From the NCBI GenBank assembly GCA_965153355.1, contig OZ231128.1, positions 43,586,001 through 43,650,000 on the forward strand: a stretch of DNA of 64,000 nt, given 5' to 3'. Of the stretch, positions 22,959-33,863 are shown one piece after another. This DNA comes from Flaccisagitta enflata. Its lineage: Eukaryota > Chaetognatha > Sagittoidea > Aphragmophora. Below the pieces are notes generated by a model. That model made no database searches, had not been told where the DNA came from, and saw nothing but the letters and a program-made list of their open reading frames with translations. Position numbers and translations under genes: made by a program. Numbering within the stretch: position 1 is the stretch's first letter; each line of letters opens with the position of its first letter.

Positions 22959-23507
22959 TTAAAAAATATTTCTTAGCATTGTATTTTCAACTATCTCTAA
23001 ATTTCCTGTGATAACATGACCATAGTGGTCATTCTTAAAAATAGAATTTTGGCAATTACAATGAATGTCACCATTTTCAAATTTTCCAATTGATTCTTCC
23101 GATAAGCTCTCCTTATAATTAAAAATATTCCCAGCAATACTCTTGTTGAACCTATATCCAATTATAGGAGGCTCCTTATCAATAAAATATATTGGAATCT
23201 TATCTGTGACACTTTTATTTCTAAGAATTTGGCTTATATTAATATGGTCCAGTCCTTTATCTCTAAACTGAATATGATAAAAATCTCTATCCTTCTTTAT
23301 ATTAGTTTGGACTGGTTTAAATAATTTTTGATGAGAGATCATATTTATTAAATCTCTTAATCTATCATCTATCATATTGTCCTGTCTTGCATTTTGTTGT
23401 AATGTTTGTAACTGGTATCTAGGTAGACCATATAAAAAGGTCTTAAAGAAATGAATATAATTATCCTTATCTCTAAGTTCAATATGTTTTCTTTTTAAAA
23501 AATCCAT
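22959..23507 (-). pseudogene. Penelope-like reverse transcriptase, N-terminal part, split by frameshifts
   Basis: 182 residues that belong in front of the 21371-22753 frame. They include PPIIGYRFNKSIAGNIF (about residues 114-130) and a cysteine/histidine segment HCNCQNS...YGHVITGN with the spacing seen at the N-terminus of other PLE proteins. The frame stops just after MLRNIF, at a T-run followed by an A-run (about 22965-22975). Reading on in another frame, protein-like sequence (KGPKYRLPQRINWSED) continues to a second break at an 11-12 base A-run (about 22822-22833 on the plus strand) and then runs into the downstream ORF. Two homopolymer-length changes therefore explain the whole interruption. 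They may be real inactivating mutations or sequencing errors. Confidence 0.8.
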
Positions 23508-23566
23508 AGATATATCATTATTATTTCTTAATCTTTTTGGCTTTCTTCTAGAATGTTTTTTATTCG

Positions 23567-26275
23567 GAAAACCTTGGGTTGTGTGACAGACATTTGGAGA
23601 ATTTTGGGTTGTGTGACAAACAGAGAATTTGGAGTTGTGTGACAGAAATTCAAAGAATTTTGGGTTCTGTGACAGACAATTGGAAAATTCTGGGTTGTAA
23701 GACAGATATTGGAGAATTTTGGGTTATGTGACAGACAATAGAGAATTTTTGGTTTTGTGACAGACACTCAGAGAATTTTGAGTTGTGTGACAGACATTGG
23801 ATAATTTTGGGTTGTGTGACAGACACTCGGAGAATTTTGAGTTGCGTGACAGACATTGGATAATTTTGGGTTGTTAGACAGACATAGGTGAAATCTGGAT
23901 GGCGTGATAGACATCAGAGAAAACTGGGTGATGTGACGGACATTCGGAGAATACTGGGTGGTGTGACAGACATTCAGAGAAAAATGGGTGGTGTGACAGA
24001 CATTTGAGAATTTTTAGTCGTGTGACAGACATCAGAGAATCTTGGATTGTTTGACAGATACTGAAGAATTTTGGGTTGTGTGACAGACAAAGAAGAACTT
24101 TGGGTTTTGTGACAGACATTCGAGAATCTTGGGTTGTGTGACAGACATCGGAGAATCTTGGGTTGTGTGACAGACATTGGAGAATTTTGGGTTGTGTGAC
24201 AGACATTGGAGAATCTTGGGTTGTGTGATAGACATCGGAGAATCATGGGTTGCGTGACAGACATTGGAGAATCTTGGGTTGTGTGACAAACATTGAACAA
24301 TCTTAGGTTTTGTGACAGACATAGGAGAATCTTGGGTTGTGTGACAGACATTGGAGAATCTTGGTTTGTGTGACAGACATTGGCGAATTTTGGGTTGTGT
24401 GACAGACATCAGAGAATTTGCAGTTGTGTGACAGACATTGGAGAATCTTGGGTTGTGTGACAGACATCGGAGAATCATGGGCTGCGTGACAGACATCGGA
24501 GAATCTTGGGTTGTGTGACAGACATGGAGAATCTTGAGTTTTGTGACAGACATAGGAGAATCTTGGGTTGTGTGACAGAGATTGGAGAATGTTAGGTTTT
24601 GTGACAGACATCGAAGTATCTTGGGTTGTGTGACAGACATTGGAGAATTTTGGGTTGTGTGACCGACATTGGAGAATTTTGGGTTGTGTGACAGACATCG
24701 GAGAATTTGGGGTTGTGTGACAGACATTGGAGAATCTTGGGTTGTGTATCAGACAGCGGAGAATAATGGGTTGCGTGACAGACATCGGAGAATCTTGGGT
24801 TGTGTGACAGACATTGGAGAATCGAAGGTTTTGTGACAGACATAGGAGAATCTTGGGTTGTGTGACAGACATTGGAGAATTTTCAGTTGTGTGACAGACA
24901 TTGGAGAAATCTGGCTAGCGTGACAGACATTGGAGAAAACTGGGTGGTGCGACGGACATTCGGAGAATACTGTGTGGTGTGACAGACATTCAGACAAAAC
25001 TAGGTGGTGTGACAGACATTTGGAGAACTCTGGGTTGTGTGACAGATATTGGAGATTCATGAGTTGTGTGACAGACATCGGAGAATCTTGGGTTGTGTGA
25101 CAGACATTGGAGAATCTTAGGTTTTGTGACAGACATTGGAGAATCTTGGGTTCTGTGACAGACATTGGACAATTTTGGGTTGTGTGACAGACATTGGAGA
25201 ATCTTGGGTTGTGTGACAGACATTGGAGAATTTTGGGTTGTGTGACAGACATTGGAGAATTTTGGGTTGTGTGACAGACATTGGAGAATCTTGGGTTGTG
25301 TGACAGACATCGGAGAATCATGGGTTGCGTGACAGACATTGGAGAATCTTGGGTTGTGTGACAAACATTGAACAATCTTAGGTTTTGTGACAGACATAGG
25401 AGAATCTTGGGTTGTGTGACAGATATTGGAGATTCATGAGTTGTGTGACAGACATTGGAGAATCTTAGGTTTTGTGACAGACATTGGAGAATCTTGGGTT
25501 CTGTGACAGACATTGGACAATTTTGGGTTGTGTGACAGACATTGGAGAATCTTAGGTTTTGTGACAGACATAGGAGAATCTTGGGTTGTGTGACAGACAT
25601 TGGAGAATTTTGGGTTGTGTGACAGACATAGGAGAAATCTGGCTAGCGTGACAGACACAGGAGAAAACTGGGTGATGTGACGGACATTCGGAGAATACTG
25701 GGTGGTGTGACGGACATTTGGAGAAAACTGGGTGGTGTGACAGACGTCGGAGAATTTTGGGTTGTGTGACAAACATTGGAGAATCTTAGGTTTTGTGGCA
25801 GACATTGGAGAATTTTGGGTTGTGTGACAGACATCGGAGAATTTTGGGTTGTGTGATGGACATTTGGAGAAAACTGGGTGGTGTGACAGACATTTTGTGA
25901 ACTCTGGGTTGTGTGACAGACATTGGTAATCATGGGTTGTGTGACAGACATTGGAGAATCTTGGGTTGTGTGACAGACATTGGAGAATCGTAGGTTTTGT
26001 GACAGACATTGGAGAATCTTGGGTTGTGTGACAGACATTGGAGAATTTTGGGTTGTGTGACAGACATAGGAGAAATCTGGCTAGCGTGACGGACATCGGA
26101 GAAAACTGGGTGGTGTGACGGACATTCGGAGAATACTGGGTGGTGTGACAGACATTCCGAGAAAACTGGTCGGTGTGACAGACATTTTGAGAACTCTGGG
26201 TTGTGTGACGGACATTGGAAAATTCTGGGTTCAGTGACAGACATTAGAGATTGCTAGAGTGTGTGACAGACATCC
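23567..26275. repeat. 29-bp minisatellite, ~2.7 kb, ~90 units
   Basis: The unit reads GTGTGACAGACATTGGAGAA then TCTTGGGTT. Segments carrying AAATCTGGCTAGCGTGACAG followed by GGGTGGTGTGACGGACATTC recur near 24905, 25627 and 26070 (a looser version near 23888), giving a higher-order periodicity. All three minus-strand frames are largely stop-free, because a 29-bp unit cycles the frame and the unit holds no stop in any phase. This yields artefactual 29-residue peptide repeats (MSVTQPKIL / QCLSHNPRFS / NVCHTTQDSP). Confidence 0.97.
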
Positions 26276-26728
26276 ATTCACGGAGAAAACTGTGGAACTT
26301 TAGTGTTCCACTATCGTGGAACACAATTACGTAAAATATGCAGACTTCCCTTTATTAACTTAAAATATTCATTTTTGCATCAGGTGTTGTAAGTAAAAGT
26401 TGTTTAGAACTGTATCGATAAAAATTTCACTTGGCATCCGCTTGTAGCAAAATGAATATCATGAGTGTGTAAAGAAGTGTCTATGTATTCCATAATTCAT
26501 TTAAGACAACCTTAAAATGTGTAGAAACCACTTTAGATGAACTCACTTTTGGCAAAATACTCTTCTACAGTTAAAATTTCTTCATGCTAGACTGATAAAA
26601 GGCGCACTTTTAATACTTTAATTGTTGATGTGGTTTCCCGCCTATTTTTGCACATGTGTTAGGAGTGCACCGGTTGCGGCAGACATCATGCCCAAGACGT
26701 CAACAGGGAGTTCTCTGTCTGTCTGTCG
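26276..26728. other. unique sequence, nothing recognised
   Basis: AT-rich spacer between the minisatellite and a (TC)n tract, with no coding signal. Confidence 0.5.
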
Positions 26729-26737
26729 CTCTCTCTC

Positions 26738-26821
<84 letters not shown>

Positions 26822-26839
26822 GGGTCTTAGGAGTCTCTC

Positions 26840-26905
<66 letters not shown>
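26729..26905. repeat. inverted compound microsatellite (TC)n - (GA)n
   Basis: About 90 bases of TC, a 20-base centre (AGGGTCTTAGGAGTCTCTCT), then about 65 bases of GA. The two arms are complementary, so the tract can extrude as a long hairpin or cruciform. Confidence 0.97.
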
Positions 26906-26907
<2 letters not shown>

Positions 26908-27060
26908 TGCATGGCGACGTACAGACACACGTACCCTTTCTCGCAATAATTGATTCTCAAAAAACGTCATGAGTGATAAACAGCAGTTTCTTTTATGGGC
27001 GAATGCGTGACACGAACACTCTATTTGTTCGAAGGCATCAACGAAACTCAGCTGAACTGC

Positions 27061-27288
<228 letters not shown>

Positions 27289-27630
27289 GAAAAATATCAC
27301 AAAAAAAACACACCCAAAAACACACACATCTACGACTTTTTCCCTACGGCTCCAGTCGCATTTGTTGGTGGGCTCTTATAAGCTAGGAAAGTGTGCAGTT
27401 TTGTAGTACTGTAGTGCTGCCCCTGCAAGTTACGCGGTGCAACCATCTGCGAGTTTCGCCCTGTTTTTGACTTGTTTCTTAAAAAAAGCTTTAATCAAGG
27501 AAACTTGGACTGTAACCCATCCCTAACCCTAGCCCAACGCCTAACCTTAATTTTAGCCCGCTTGGCACACTAACAAACAAAAGACTTTGAGCGATGTTCC
27601 TAGCAACCAACCATGATGGGGATTAAAATG

Positions 27631-27802
27631 TTTTAGTCGCGTGCTATGTGACTCTACACCCCGCTTTGTCCATCCGTCAGTTGGTCGGTCGCATTTTATT
27701 TTTTTTTCTGTTTTTGCCCCTGCCCAAATGCTCTCGTGACCTCACATACAGCCCCTGCCTATCCACATCTGACTGGGGTAGCTTCGTATCCGACCTTGTT
27801 TT
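27631..27802 (+). mobile_element. family A element
   Basis: It starts TTTTAGTCGCGTGCTATGTG and carries CCCCTGCCCAAATGCT and ACTGGGGTAGCTTCGTATCC, ending GACCTTGTT. The internal GTCY array is short in this copy. Confidence 0.85.
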
Positions 27803-28009
27803 ATTAGTCTTTAATCGAAGCTTGTCTTGTTGTTATGCTTGCCCCATTATCTCAAGTCTAGAAAGAATCTGCTCAAGACAATTATTGAAAGTCGTGGAAG
27901 CAAAACAAAGAGAAAGAAAACAAGGCGGGATAAACGGCCAAAAAGCGCTTGAAGGTGAGCAGGGCCAGTGTACCGGTGGGCAGGGACAGTCTTTCGGTAG
28001 AACAGGGGC

Positions 28010-28385
28010 GGTCATGCCCAGAAATCACTATTTGGGCCGATTTTGCACCATCCAAAATTTTGAGTTACGGACACCTTTTCGGATGGACAGACGGACGGAC
28101 ACACCCTCGTTTAGAGTCACTTAGCCAGAGACTAAAAAGACGGCATGAGTGAAAACAAGTGACCCTGGGTCACAATATCGTTGCGGACGGGCGGGCAGGG
28201 GCATCCAAATCGATCCACACCCCAACTCCCACCCCACACATGAACTTAAACAAAAAGTATCCAAAACGCTCGTTTTTCCACTTTTCAACTCGATCACCTC
28301 TATGGACTGACAGACGGACGGGCCGACGGACGGGCCGACGGACGGACAAAGCCTCTTATAGAGTTGCGCGTCCGCAACTAAAAAG
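28010..28385 (-). mobile_element. family A element, subfamily C (possibly two nested copies)
   Basis: Read on the minus strand, the copy at 28155-28385 starts TTTTTAGTTGCGGACGCGCA, then CTCTATAAGAGGCTTTGTCC and a GTCC array. It continues CGAGTTGAAAAGTGGAAAAA, then GGATGCCCCTGCCCGCCCGT and GACCCAGGGTCACTTGTTT. The same order occurs at 58089-58302 and 39505-39672. A second truncated copy (CTTTTTAGTCTCTGGCTAAG, GTCCGTCC) abuts it at 28010-28140. Confidence 0.78.
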
Positions 28386-29190
28386 AAAGAGAGAGAAAAA
28401 AATAGAAGAAAAGGGATATAAGGTAAAAAAAAAGCCCGAACAGGCAACGATGCGTCCTGACTGTATCTCTGTGCGTAACGACTTTGGCACTAGATTTGAT
28501 TGACTGATAGATGAAAAGACTTATTATCAGATCAAAAGAGGCTCTCTGAACATTCTAACGAGTGTTCGACTTGATCCTAGTCATCCTCGTGGCTGAAAAG
28601 GGCCAAAAACTGCGATTTTCAAGAACGTCATTTTTTGAGCAAGCCTTCAATGTTCTTAAATTTTGAGCAGTTTCAAGGCTTGAACGTTCTTAAATTGTTC
28701 TTAATTTAAACGCATTTTTAACCTTCAATTAAGAACGTTCTTAATTAGTTTTAAGTTTGTCGTAAAGGAGAAAATAAAGGAAAATATTAATGAAACAACA
28801 AACTAGCAGATTTAAATGTTTTAAGTGTTTTAAGATCAATGAAAGTGGAAAAATATACGCTATTTAAAGTGAGACATGATTTGCTCAATATAAAAGATAC
28901 ACAGTCTATCCATTGACAAGGTACAATAGATTAAGAAAAGCACAGAAAAAAGATGTTCTTAAATTTTTAAGATCTTAAGCCTAGTGTTCTTAAATTTTGG
29001 AAAAAATGAAGCCTTCCAATGTTCTTAGCATGTTCTTAAATTTTTAACGTTTTGAAGCCTAACGTTCTTATAAACTTGGTTCTTATAAAAAAAAATAAGT
29101 GTAAGCAAAGATTAAACTTATAGTTGAAAGTGATAAGCGTGATTTCCTTCCAGAGAAGTGTAAATGTTTAAACAGTTGAGTAAAGGGAGA
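28386..29190. other. AT-rich sequence with recurring AACGTTCTTAAATTTT motif
   Basis: The phrase GTTCTTAAATTTT and its variants recur at least eight times between 28645 and 29075. AATTAAGAACGTTCTTAATT (28728-28747) is a perfect 20-base palindrome. No gene is seen. Confidence 0.6.
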
Positions 29191-29195
29191 GACAG

Positions 29196-29199
<4 letters not shown>

Positions 29200-29240
<41 letters not shown>
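29200..29240. repeat. (GA)n microsatellite
   Basis: About 20 GA units. Confidence 0.95.
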
Positions 29241-29241
<1 letters not shown>

Positions 29242-30430
29242 TGACTTTGAATGGTGTTTGGGTGTTTCCATTAGATGTTTACGATTTGGTAAATGTTTGA
29301 GTGGAAAGCTCTGAGAAATACTATCCTCGGGCACCGCAGTCGTTACATAGAATGAATACTAAATTCTCATAGCAAATGACACGACTGACACGTAGATTGA
29401 CTGAAGACTAAATACATTCTTAACGTCGAGACAAGTATCGTTTGACGGACATTTTCTCGGAAGGGGAATAACGTAACCATTTGAGACAACACCCACGACA
29501 ACAACAGCAACGTTTTCGTGAGGTCTTTTTTAAAAATCTTTTCTGAAAAAAAAAACTAAACTAAACAGGAAACCGACTTGTGCACGAATGAAACAGAAAT
29601 ATGATGCCTAATTGTCATCGATACAAACCGAGCCAGACAACTAAACAACAATGGCGAGGTACGTTCGAAGGCTTTTAGTTTCTTTGATAATTAAAGGAAT
29701 CAGTGGTAATATTCGACGCGAGTGCATTGTTTTGGGGGTCGATCAAGTGTAAAGGGGGAAAATTACTGTGTGAGATTGCAATCAATCATTTTGCGTAAAT
29801 GGTGGCTTTTAATTCCTTCCCCCGTTGGGCCAATATGCCAAAGATTAAGCTATCTTTTGTTATGTGAAGTGCAGTGCTGAAATATCTTTACGTAACATGA
29901 TTTTGTTAGCAGCTAAGCAACATATTGCTTTTAAGTTTATCGCATGAAACAGAAAGAATAGTTTAATAGTCTTTTTTTTTTTGTGTAAAATATTCATTCA
30001 TTCAACAAGAGTGGTTTTGTTGTTCGACGGTCAAAAAGGGTACGTAGAAAGAGGAGGAAGAAGGGGACAAGCATTACTCAAACACAGAGGAGGAAGGAGG
30101 CTGATAATGTGTAAAGAGCTCTTTTAGGGTATGACTTTTTTCTTTGGAACAAATTCTACCACTTAGTTTTGATTTTTGATCTTTTTATGGTCAGAAAAAG
30201 TCGCTATCAAGAAATTCTTTGATCAATTTGTAATCTTTGATTACTAGCGCAACCTGATTTTTGTGTGTCATAGTGCAGTTGAGAATGAAGTGAAACATAG
30301 ATAAGCTATCCTTTGCTACGTTTTGTTAAGAACAAAAAAATGTTTCCTCAACCTATTCTGTAACGATTTCCATTGCAATCTGTTTTTAATAATTTTTTAT
30401 ATTACTAAAATTAATTTTAGCTATCTTCCT
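29241..30430. other. unique AT-rich sequence, no gene recognised
   Basis: No exon-like frame or repeat family identified over 1.2 kb. Confidence 0.5.
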
Positions 30431-30432
30431 AG

Positions 30433-30516
30433 GCCGTAAGAATTGATTTGACAGCAGATTCTTCTTAGTTTGACATGAATTTGGGTCAAACAAGAAAAAA
30501 ATTAATTCTTACGGCA
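30433..30516. repeat. ~84-bp hairpin
   Basis: GCCGTAAGAATTGATTT pairs with AAATTAATTCTTACGGC, and the inner TCTTAGTTTGAC pairs with GTCAAACAAGA. It could be a tiny palindromic MITE or a foldback RNA; the sequence does not decide. Confidence 0.65.
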
Positions 30517-30547
30517 TGTTAGGTACCTTGCCGGCCCCCCCTGACTC

Positions 30548-30766
30548 AAACAAGGCTGGATACACGGCTACCCTAGTCGCGTGCGGGTGGGCAGGAGCAG
30601 TGCTGGAGAAGGTCACTACTCACTAGGGCATCTGGGCAGGAGCCATATGCTCAAAAAGCTCAAAAACGCCAAAAAAGTAAAAAGGGGACCAACCGACCAA
30701 CCAACCGACCGACCAACGGACCGACATAGCGGGGTGTAGAGTCGTGTAGCACGCGACTAAAAATGT
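30548..30766 (-). mobile_element. family A element
   Basis: Minus-strand order: TTTTTAGTCGCGTGCTACAC, CTCTACACCCCGCTATGTCG, GTCGGTTGGTTGGTCGG, GCTCCTGCCCAGATG, CACGCGACTAGGGTAGCCGT, GTATCCAGCCTTGTT. A clean copy. Confidence 0.9.
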
Positions 30767-30882
30767 TTCATAACAATTAGGCCCGTCTTTAGCGATAGGC
30801 TTATTGTGTCTGTGTGTTGATTCAGTCCTCCCAATTGTGTCTTTTTTACCCGGTTTCATGTAACTGGGTATTGTTTTGAAAA

Positions 30883-31097
30883 GAACAAGGCCGGATACAC
30901 GGCTACCCAAGTCGCCCGCTGGTGGGCGGGGGCAATGATGAGAAAGGCCAATCAGACATTTTTGCCAGAGCACCGATGAAAAAACCGCCAGTGAACGCCA
31001 AAAAACAAAACAAAACTAAGTATCACTGAAGGACGGATAGACCAACCGACCGACCGACATAGCGGGTTATTGAGTCGCCTAGCACGCGACTAAAAAC
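30883..31097 (-). mobile_element. family A element
   Basis: A second minus-strand copy 117 bases from the previous one, with TTTTTAGTCGCGTGCTAGGC at one end and CCGTGTATCCGGCCTTGTTC at the other. Close same-orientation spacing is a feature of this family here. Confidence 0.88.
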
Positions 31098-31325
31098 ACA
31101 TATGTAAATGTGAGTGATACTGCTAAGAGTTTCAGTTTCACTGTTACTATGAGTCTGTTAGTCAAAGTAGTGGCAGCCGCAAACGGCCGCAAGCACACGC
31201 AGGAACAAATTACCATGAAGCTAAATTGGCTCTTTTTTTACTGGGATTCCAATAGGAAGGGATCGGTCGTTAACTCGCCTATATCCGGGAAGAGGGAGGC
31301 AGAAACAGTGAGAATGAGAAAGAAC

Positions 31326-31497
<172 letters not shown>

Positions 31498-31695
31498 TAG
31501 AGAGGCCCTCTTATGGCTGAGACTGATTAACTCCTTGGTTGAGTTACCTGGAAATGCCGTTCATTTGGAAAGGTTCCAATCTTGATGCTGTTTACCGCCG
31601 GACCAATAAATTCACTTCATGTTACTCCGCTTGATGGGCGAAGAGAGAATCAGAGTTTAAGAGAAGGAGAGGGGGAGAGAGAGAGAGAGAGCGTG

Positions 31696-31757
<62 letters not shown>

Positions 31758-33115
31758 GGCCGGGAGAGGGGTGAGGGAATGCAATGATGTGGGATTTATC
31801 CATGCATGTAAATGGTTTCAGTAAAAGCTCGAGCTCTCGTTTGAAAAATGCCGGTTACACGATTGCATTGCCATTGCCTTGACCGCGTCATGGTGGACAT
31901 GGACATTGATCACAGATCAGGCCTGTCAATAAATTGCGTGATTCATGGAATCGTTGAGTCAGAGGTGCAGCTTGTGTGAGGCAGTTACGTATTTCGACAG
32001 ACTTGTCGCCGTCGAGTTGGCCAAGGACGTTCGTAAGAAAGGCTCGTGACAGCTCTAATTAGCTGAAATGAAATGAAATGAAATGTATTTCTCCGGGTAT
32101 CTAGTCTACGCGATAACAATTGATATCAGTTATTTTCCGGATGGGTCGCAAATAAGCCAGGAATCCTTCATGAAGTAGTTACGAGATAATGGAATTATGC
32201 AACAGTCAGATTACAACAAGTTTGAATAACGAGAAAATCCAATTAAAATGTTGGAAGCTTGAGAAGATGCGAACCAGCTGAGGACCAGTTTGGTTTAGAA
32301 TTTGGACAAAAGAAAAGTAAAAAAAAAAAACGATATCTGAGTTTCATGTAGTGGCTTCTCCGTCCTATCATCCAACTCCCAACAGCCTGCAGGTCGACTT
32401 GATGCGAATCGTAGATTTGAAGGTGGCACGGGACTTCGATATTCTCATGAATCGTGACACATGGCATTGGAACGTGAACTAGGCTGTTGGGAGAACAAAT
32501 CTAGGAGGAGAAAGGAAAGAGTTCTGTTACAAAGTGATTTGGTGACTTAAACGGGGGTAAGGACTGGCAAGACTGCTACAGGCGCATGAAGCAACCTGGA
32601 GGGGGCCAGACAGTCAATATCCTACCAGAAGGGCATGAGCGTGCATAGATGAGATAAATGTTGTAGTTTAAACGAATTTTAAGATTACTTCTAGATTTGA
32701 CCCAAATGCAATTTATTACAGATTTCACGAGAAGACCCAACAAACAAATAAGCCAGCACAAGACAAGTATCCATCACTTAAGACTCTAAGATTATCGAGA
32801 TGCACGCCCAAGCTAAAGGTTGTTGTTATTCAGTTTACGAGTGCCCCATTAAGCACCCACGCATGGTCAGTCAGTTTGTACTTAAAATTGCATGAATCAA
32901 TCTATACTTTTTTTAACAGTTACTGAAGAGGTTATCATAAAACTGATAAGCTATGACTTGATAAATTTACTAGTGGACATAAACATAGTTTTCAAGAGTG
33001 AAGATGAGTGATATAGATAAAAAAATGAATTAAGTTTGAATTAAGATTTAATTCAATTAAGATTGATAAAGATTGAATTAAGTTGCAATTACTTATTGAT
33101 GTCTTTTATTAAAAA
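31498..33115. other. unique sequence, no gene recognised
   Basis: A (GA)n tract at 31675-31755 and a (GAAAT)n patch at about 32066-32085 are present. A TTAATTCAA-rich patch at 33018-33090 could be the microsatellite tail of the minus-strand LINE to its right. Confidence 0.5.
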
Positions 33116-33480
33116 TGGTTTACGACACTGCCTTTTTACAGTGCCAAAGCAGAATTACTCAATAGCAGTCAATGATTAATAGTTGTTCGTTTGATTAAGT
33201 GGACAGCACTGGCTATGCCCAGTGCATTGCGAGGAGGACTTGTTGGCGGTTTGTCTTTGATGGTTGTTGGTTGTAAGAGTTTACAGCACTGGCTTAACCC
33301 AGTGCTTTAGCAGATGACTTGTTGACATTTAGTCATTTGTGGTCTTAAGTTGTAAAAGTTTACTACACTGGCTTTGCCCAGTGCACTAGCAGACGTCTTG
33401 TTGATGACAAGTCATTTGTTGTATTCAGTCATAAATCAGGTAAACGACACTGGCAAGTTCCAGCATCAAAGCAGAAGATA
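33116..33480 (-). repeat. ~85-bp tandem repeat with hairpin core, 5 diverged units
   Basis: Each unit has a core like ACACTGGCTTTGCCCAGTGC followed by AGCAGACGACTTGTTGA. CACTGG and CCAGTG pair, giving one short hairpin per unit. Its position 3' of the LINE ORF makes it a candidate 3'-UTR structure of that element. Confidence 0.75.
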
Positions 33481-33863
33481 AAAAGATCTAAAGGACTTCT
33501 CCAGCAATTTAAAATGTCTCAGATCAAGGGAACGTAAACCACCCTATCCCATGGCATGTATGGAGAAGGCCTGTAACAGGGATTTTTTGGTTTAGAAATG
33601 TGATCATGAAAGCAAGTGGGGGCAGAGTTGAAGGCATTAAAATGAACTTGTTAAGGTTTTAAGTTTATAAGGACTAGAAGGGTTCATTTTCAGGATTCAG
33701 AGGCATTTGTTTAGAAGAGATGGAATAGACAGATGAGCGGACAGACAACTGGTAAGGAAACAGATGTTGTAATCAGTTAAGACATATTTTTTACTGGAAT
33801 GTCATGACAAAGTTGGGAGTAAAATTTGTAAATTTGGAAATCAGGTCGTGGAGCAAAGCAAAA
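33481..33863 (-). other. likely LINE 3' untranslated region
   Basis: Non-coding sequence between the stop of the reverse-transcriptase ORF and the tandem repeat. Assigned to the element by position only. Confidence 0.4.

Larger units (their letters stand above)
20119..23567 (-). mobile_element. Penelope-like retroelement inside the 29-bp minisatellite
   Basis: The interval between the two parts of the minisatellite array holds both pieces of a Penelope-type reverse transcriptase on the minus strand. About 1.25 kb of AT-rich non-coding sequence lies on the 3' side (20119-21370). That region has two local duplications: GTGAATCTGYGACACAAGGT at 21025 and 21090, and CGACAAGTTGGTCAAAAG at about 21249 and 21329. 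No GIY-YIG endonuclease frame is visible after the reverse transcriptase. Confidence 0.8.

Noticed and set aside
24032-25600. Long repetitive proteins (MSVTQPKIL-type frames)
   Set aside because: Fully explained by the stop-free 29-bp unit read in shifting phases; no start context, splice sites or non-repeat domain.
23567-26275. CRISPR-like regular repeat
   Set aside because: Units are directly tandem 29-mers without unique spacers, in a eukaryotic context. It is a minisatellite.
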